Source: JADCRZ01 sp031399065
GTDB lineage: Bacteria > Bacteroidota > Bacteroidia > Chitinophagales > Chitinophagaceae
Assembly: GCA_031399065.1 (NCBI GenBank)
Contig: JANNOM010000019.1
Span: forward strand, 1 to 64,000
DNA: 64,000 nt
Direction of reading: 5' to 3'
In this document: positions 60,653 to 64,000 of the stretch, piece after piece
How the letters are laid out: each line of letters opens with the position of its first letter
Numbering within the stretch: position 1 is the stretch's first letter
The notes under the pieces: generated by a model
The model's database searches: none
The model's input: the letters and a program-made list of their open reading frames with translations, nothing else
What the model was told of the DNA's origin: nothing
Translations under genes and position numbers: made by a program

Positions 60653-61582
60653 ATGGATGCTGTAACATTAGATGAATTTTATAAACAAATATCGGCTGGC
60701 ACGGAAGATGGTATGCAATTTTTTTTGCCGAAAGACTATACTAAAGAGATAGGACACTTCAATGTGTTTAATATAGCAGATCTCAGAGAGCGGTTCAAGA
60801 CGAAGCCCGTTATGCCTTATAACCGGAGGGCCTATTACAAAATAAGTTTGATCATTGGACGAAACAATGTGGAATATGCCGATAAGGTGATCGATATTGA
60901 ACATAACGCCCTGCTATTCGCTACGCCAAAAGTGCCTTACCATTATATACCAAAAGATGGAAACCAGTCGGGCTATTTCTGTGTATTTACGGATGAATTC
61001 CTGATCAAAAATAAAAGCGGCGTGATGCTGGACGAGATGCCCATTTTCAGATCGGGAGGCTACCCGGTTTTTCAACTTACCGATGAAGAAACAGCCGAAA
61101 TCAGTGGTATTTTTCAGAAGATATATAAAGAACTGGGCTCCGATTATGCCTATAAATACGATCTTCTGAGAAACTATGTGCTGGAACTGATTCACTACGG
61201 GCAGAAACTGCAGCCCGCCACTTTTTTATACCCGGTACATAATGCTTCGGCCCGTGTATCCTCTTTGTTTGCGGAACTGCTGGAACGCCAGTTTCCTATC
61301 GAATCGCCACAGCAGAAACTTCATTTGCGGACCGCTAAAGATTATGCAGACAGGCTAGCGGTTCACGTAAATCATTTGAATAAAGTACTAAAAGAAAATA
61401 CCGGCAAAACGACCACGGACCTGATCAGCAGCCGGGTAATAAAAGAAGCTAAGATCCTGTTAAAACAAACCGACTGGAATATCTCCGAAATAGCCTATTG
61501 CCTGGGATTTGAAGAAGTATCGCATTTCTCTCATTTCTTTAAAAAGCAGACTTCACTCGCACCGATAGGGTTTCGTTCCTGA
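60653..61582 (+). CDS. AraC family transcriptional regulator
   Basis: A 309-residue regulator. The C-terminal two-HTH AraC domain (about 205-305) is clear: YADRLAVHVNHLNKVLKENTGKT and NISEIAYCLGFEEVSHFSHFFKKQTSLAP-GF. The N-terminal cupin-like part (about 10-150) would bind a ligand. It is upstream of, and on the same strand as, an SDR gene whose promoter carries two direct repeats also found at its own promoter, so the SDR is the likely target. Confidence 0.9.
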   Translation: MDAVTLDEFYKQISAGTEDGMQFFLPKDYTKEIGHFNVFNIADLRERFKTKPVMPYNRRAYYKISLIIGRNNVEYADKVIDIEHNALLFATPKVPYHYIPKDGNQSGYFCVFTDEFLIKNKSGVMLDEMPIFRSGGYPVFQLTDEETAEISGIFQKIYKELGSDYAYKYDLLRNYVLELIHYGQKLQPATFLYPVHNASARVSSLFAELLERQFPIESPQQKLHLRTAKDYADRLAVHVNHLNKVLKENTGKTTTDLISSRVIKEAKILLKQTDWNISEIAYCLGFEEVSHFSHFFKKQTSLAPIGFRS

Positions 61583-61591
61583 AATGAAGGG

Positions 61592-61656
61592 TTTGAATTT
61601 TACAAACTTCTGATTGAAATTCGCAAACACACAGGGCCGCTTCCATACTATCTTTA
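61592..61656 (+). promoter_or_regulatory. SDR promoter with two direct-repeat operator motifs
   Basis: TTTGAATTTTACAAAC (61592-61607) and ATTGAAATTCGCAAAC (61613-61628) are in the same orientation, 21 bp apart, two helix turns. A -7 box TATCTTTA (61649-61656) follows 20 bp after the second. The layout fits an AraC-type activator that contacts RNA polymerase at the -33 region. Confidence 0.5.
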
Positions 61657-61682
61657 TATCGTAAAACTTAAATGATATAAAG

Positions 61683-62408
61683 ATGAAACTGGCAAACAAC
61701 AAAATTCTAATTACCGGCGGTGCAAGCGGCATCGGACTGGGACTTACCGAACGATTTTTACAGGAAAATAATACCGTGATTATTTGCGGAAGGCGGGAGT
61801 CCGTTTTAAAGGAAGTGTCCGATAAATTTCCTTCCGTAATCACCCGGGTATGTGATCTATCGGATGAAGGGGAACGCGCAGAACTTTTTAAATGGGTGTC
61901 AGCCGATCATAGCGATTTGAACGTACTGATCAATAATGCGGGTGTACAGAACTGGATGAGCGTTACCGATACTGATTTCTTTCCGCGGGCCAAACAGGAA
62001 ATTACAACAAATATCGAAGCTCCGCTTCATTTAACCGCTCTCTTCCTTAACTTGAAATCTTTGCATACAGTTATGAATGTGACTTCAGGATTATCTTTTG
62101 TACCATTGTCGAAAGTGCCAGTCTATTCAGCCACCAAAGCTTTTTTTCATTCCTTCACACTTTCGTTGCGACAGTTGCTTATAGCAAAAAACATTGACGT
62201 GATCGAGATCATTCCGCCCGCATTAAATACGGATCTTGGCGGGAAAGGACTGCATGATACACAACCACCTGTCAGTGATTTTATCCATGCCATATTTGAA
62301 CAATTGAAAGAAGGTAAAAAAGAACTCACCTTTGGGTTCAGCGAAGCAATGTCTAAAGCAGGCCCTGAACAGTTGCTGACTGCTTTCAACAGGATGAATA
62401 GCAATTAA
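61683..62408 (+). CDS. Short-chain dehydrogenase/reductase (DltE-like)
   Basis: A 241-residue NAD(P)-dependent oxidoreductase: cofactor motif TGGASGIG at the N-terminus, DLSDEGE, LINNAGVQ and the catalytic SxnYSATKAF. The length and LDVIEIIPPALNT-like segment (VIEIIPPALNTDLGG) resemble DltE-type SDRs. Substrate unknown. Its start codon is inside a 10-bp inverted repeat and it follows an AraC gene by 100 bp, so it is probably its controlled gene. Confidence 0.88.
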   Translation: MKLANNKILITGGASGIGLGLTERFLQENNTVIICGRRESVLKEVSDKFPSVITRVCDLSDEGERAELFKWVSADHSDLNVLINNAGVQNWMSVTDTDFFPRAKQEITTNIEAPLHLTALFLNLKSLHTVMNVTSGLSFVPLSKVPVYSATKAFFHSFTLSLRQLLIAKNIDVIEIIPPALNTDLGGKGLHDTQPPVSDFIHAIFEQLKEGKKELTFGFSEAMSKAGPEQLLTAFNRMNSN

Positions 62409-62564
62409 GAAATAGTGTGAATTAACCAGTACGTCATGCAACAGCTGTTTGATTCACACTTCCCTTTATTCTTATCATTAAAGGACTTCATACTGGAGAG
62501 ATTAAACGACTGAATGGATTCAATAACCCCCACCGATTGGTATATAATTCTACTACCATTATAT

Positions 62565-63731
62565 TTACCTCGACGGATCAAGCACTACCTTCACGCAATT
62601 ATCTTCTTTCTTTTTAAAGATATTGTACGCGTGAGATACCTCCGAAAGCGGGAGACGATGCGTTATGATATCATCCAGTTTAACCCGTCCTTCTATTACG
62701 TATTCGAGTAATTTATCGATATGCTTGTGTGCAGGGGCTTGTCCACCTCTAAGGATGATCCCTTTATCGAAGAACTGGCCGAGCGGAAAATTATCGTACG
62801 TTGTAGGATATACTCCCAGCACTGATACAATGCCTCCGCGACGCACAGCACTCATGCACGCTTCTATTACTTTAGGAGAGCCTTTTTCGAGGTTAATGAC
62901 AGCCTTGGCCCTGTCGAGCAAATTACGTTCCGGTTCGAACCCTACGGCTTCCACGCAAACATCGGCTCCGCGACCCTGGGTCATGTCGCGGATCTGCTCT
63001 ACTACTTCTTTATTATTTGTCCATAGTATCGTTTCGCAATTGGCGGCCACTCTTGCTTTATCAAGACGATATTGCAATGTATCCACTATAACCACCCTGG
63101 CAGCTCCCCGCAACCAAGCGCTTTTAGCCGCCATGATGCCTACCGGCCCCGCTCCGAAGATGGCGACCGTTTCCCCGCCTTTTACCTCACCCCAGTCAAT
63201 GCCGGAATATCCGGTAGGGAAAATATCTGTTAGAAAAAGCACTTGCTCGTCGGTTAAGTTATCGGGTACTATACGGGGGCCGTAATCTCCATAAGGAACC
63301 CGTACATATTCAGCCTGGCCTCCATCGTAGCCGCCGTACAGGTCGGTATAGCCAAACAGCGCACCTCCCTTTTCCGTTAACAGTCCGCCTTCCGGACCAT
63401 AATGTTCCGGGTTGCTTTTTTCGCAGTGCCCGGGTAAATGATGGGTGCAGAAAAAACAGTTTCCGCAAGCGATCGGAAAGGGAACTACTACCCTGTCGCC
63501 CCGTTTGAGATTCTTTACATCGGCACCGGTTTCTTCCACGATACCCATAAACTCGTGGCCAAGTACCATGGGCCTGGGCTGCGGAATGCCGCCTGAATAA
63601 ATATGCAGGTCGGAGCCGCAGATGGCCGTGGCAGTTACCTTTAGTATAATGTCCCGGGTGTCTTTTAATTTGGGGTCTTCTATATTGTCGCAGGTTACTT
63701 TACCCGGACCGTGAATGACTGCTGCTTTCAT
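62565..63731 (-). CDS. Zinc-dependent alcohol dehydrogenase (formaldehyde dehydrogenase-like)
   Basis: A 388-residue medium-chain dehydrogenase. Catalytic zinc ligands: Cys in ICGSDLHIYSG, His-Glu in LGHEFMG, and a later Cys region; the structural zinc site is CGNCFFCTHHLPGHC. The NAD motif GAGPVGIMAA follows. The long length and the PTTYDNFPLGQFFDKGI segment suit the glutathione-independent formaldehyde dehydrogenase-like group, but the substrate is not established. It is convergent with the SDR gene, 156 bp apart; that stretch contains no further gene. Confidence 0.9.
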   Translation of the reverse strand: MKAAVIHGPGKVTCDNIEDPKLKDTRDIILKVTATAICGSDLHIYSGGIPQPRPMVLGHEFMGIVEETGADVKNLKRGDRVVVPFPIACGNCFFCTHHLPGHCEKSNPEHYGPEGGLLTEKGGALFGYTDLYGGYDGGQAEYVRVPYGDYGPRIVPDNLTDEQVLFLTDIFPTGYSGIDWGEVKGGETVAIFGAGPVGIMAAKSAWLRGAARVVIVDTLQYRLDKARVAANCETILWTNNKEVVEQIRDMTQGRGADVCVEAVGFEPERNLLDRAKAVINLEKGSPKVIEACMSAVRRGGIVSVLGVYPTTYDNFPLGQFFDKGIILRGGQAPAHKHIDKLLEYVIEGRVKLDDIITHRLPLSEVSHAYNIFKKKEDNCVKVVLDPSR

Positions 63732-63859
63732 GTTTGACTGTATTTGATGGCAACCGTTAGTAAAATCATGCCATGCGGGACATCAAGGGCAAAATCTGCC
63801 AGCAGTTTTTAAACCTGGTAATATAGACAGAGTTTTATTAACTTACCTTATCTTATTTT

Positions 63860-63887
63860 TTTGAACTGATATAAAAAAGTAGTCTTG
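63860..63887 (+). promoter_or_regulatory. Candidate promoter of the last gene
   Basis: TTTG (63860-63863), 16-nt spacer and TAGTCTTG (63880-63887), one mismatch from TAnnTTTG, 64 bp before ATG 63951. The 219-bp region 63732-63950 has no gene otherwise. Confidence 0.3.
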
Positions 63888-63950
63888 TTAATGAAGTCCG
63901 GTTGAAGAACGTACCGGTTTTATGTACTACAGTCTAACAAACAAACGATC

Positions 63951-64000
63951 ATGTCAACAACAACGGACACTTTGGAAAAGGTATTAAATGGATTGATGAG
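63951..64000 (+). CDS. N-terminus of a probable PA2169-type four-helix-bundle protein (3' truncated)
   Basis: Only the first 16 codons are inside the window: MSTTTDTLEKVLNGLM. The opening Thr-rich start then EKVLNGLM resembles stress-induced PA2169/DUF2383 proteins, whose first helix is similar, but 16 residues cannot prove it. The frame continues past the right edge. Confidence 0.35.
   Translation, partial: MSTTTDTLEKVLNGLM

Noticed and set aside
62514..62711. 65-codon plus-strand frame after the SDR gene
   Set aside because: It mostly overlaps the alcohol dehydrogenase on the other strand and has no promoter-like box or known motif.

Overview
The window looks like chromosomal DNA of a Bacteroidota member, most likely family Chitinophagaceae. 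Supporting signs are a C-terminal type IX secretion (T9SS) sorting domain on a very large surface protein, paired DUF3857/transglutaminase proteins, an ECF sigma/anti-sigma pair of the Bacteroidota type, a one-subunit-membrane-anchor succinate dehydrogenase, GlnRS, and many upstream regions carrying the Bacteroidota -7 box TAnnTTTG, often only a few bases from the start codon. No phage, insertion sequence, integron or CRISPR array is visible. Most genes are core housekeeping genes, tightly packed, with some lineage-specific surface and hypothetical genes between them.

Layout. 1-2.8 kb: end of a PhoH protein, a small lipoprotein, inorganic pyrophosphatase, a half-size TauE-like permease, and an ECF sigma factor with its membrane anti-sigma partner; the sigma gene seems to start at a non-standard codon. 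2.8-12.1 kb: a membrane-anchored unknown downstream of clpB, a beta-lactamase-fold protein that has lost its catalytic Ser and Lys, two tandem DUF3857 proteins (one with an intact catalytic Cys, one without) and an A-type Fe-S carrier. 12.2-18.5 kb: a membrane protein and a mutase catalytic subunit without its B12 domain, glnS, lipoprotein msrA and a peptide-binding lipoprotein. 18.5-27.9 kb: an M1 peptidase, a GT87-like membrane glycosyltransferase and an FAD oxidoreductase in one tight run, then malQ, an L-Ala-D/L-Glu epimerase and an NlpC/P60 lipoprotein on the other strand, and a 52-residue membrane protein. 28-36.3 kb: dnaK, GtrA, argS, a TrmH-type methyltransferase and an AsmA-like protein. 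36.5-41 kb: a 1493-residue T9SS cargo built from regular 138-residue repeats. 41-52.2 kb: NUDIX, an orphan ABC ATPase, fbp, an ACT-less aspartokinase, a YbiT-type ABC-F protein, sdhCAB, and accD-smpB with a secreted unknown. 52.4-60.3 kb: an operon in which parE and parC flank two methyltransferases and a DUF1835 protein, then a transglutaminase-like membrane protein and tRNA-Lys(CTT). 60.4-64 kb: an AraC regulator with an SDR target carrying repeated operator-like motifs, a zinc alcohol dehydrogenase, and the start of a probable PA2169-type four-helix protein.

How genes fit together. clpB and dnaK are chaperones for protein disaggregation. The oligopeptide-binding lipoprotein, NlpC/P60 endopeptidase and dipeptide epimerase could together form a murein-peptide recovery route. 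sdhCAB, fbp, the mutase subunit and ppa are central metabolism. The least ordinary observations are regulatory or architectural: the sigma-factor ATT start, the AraC/SDR direct repeats 21 bp apart, the fully overlapping fbp/aspartokinase promoters around a palindrome, the topoisomerase IV operon with inserted methyltransferases, and the dead serine-hydrolase fold. No clearly new defence or mobile system was found.
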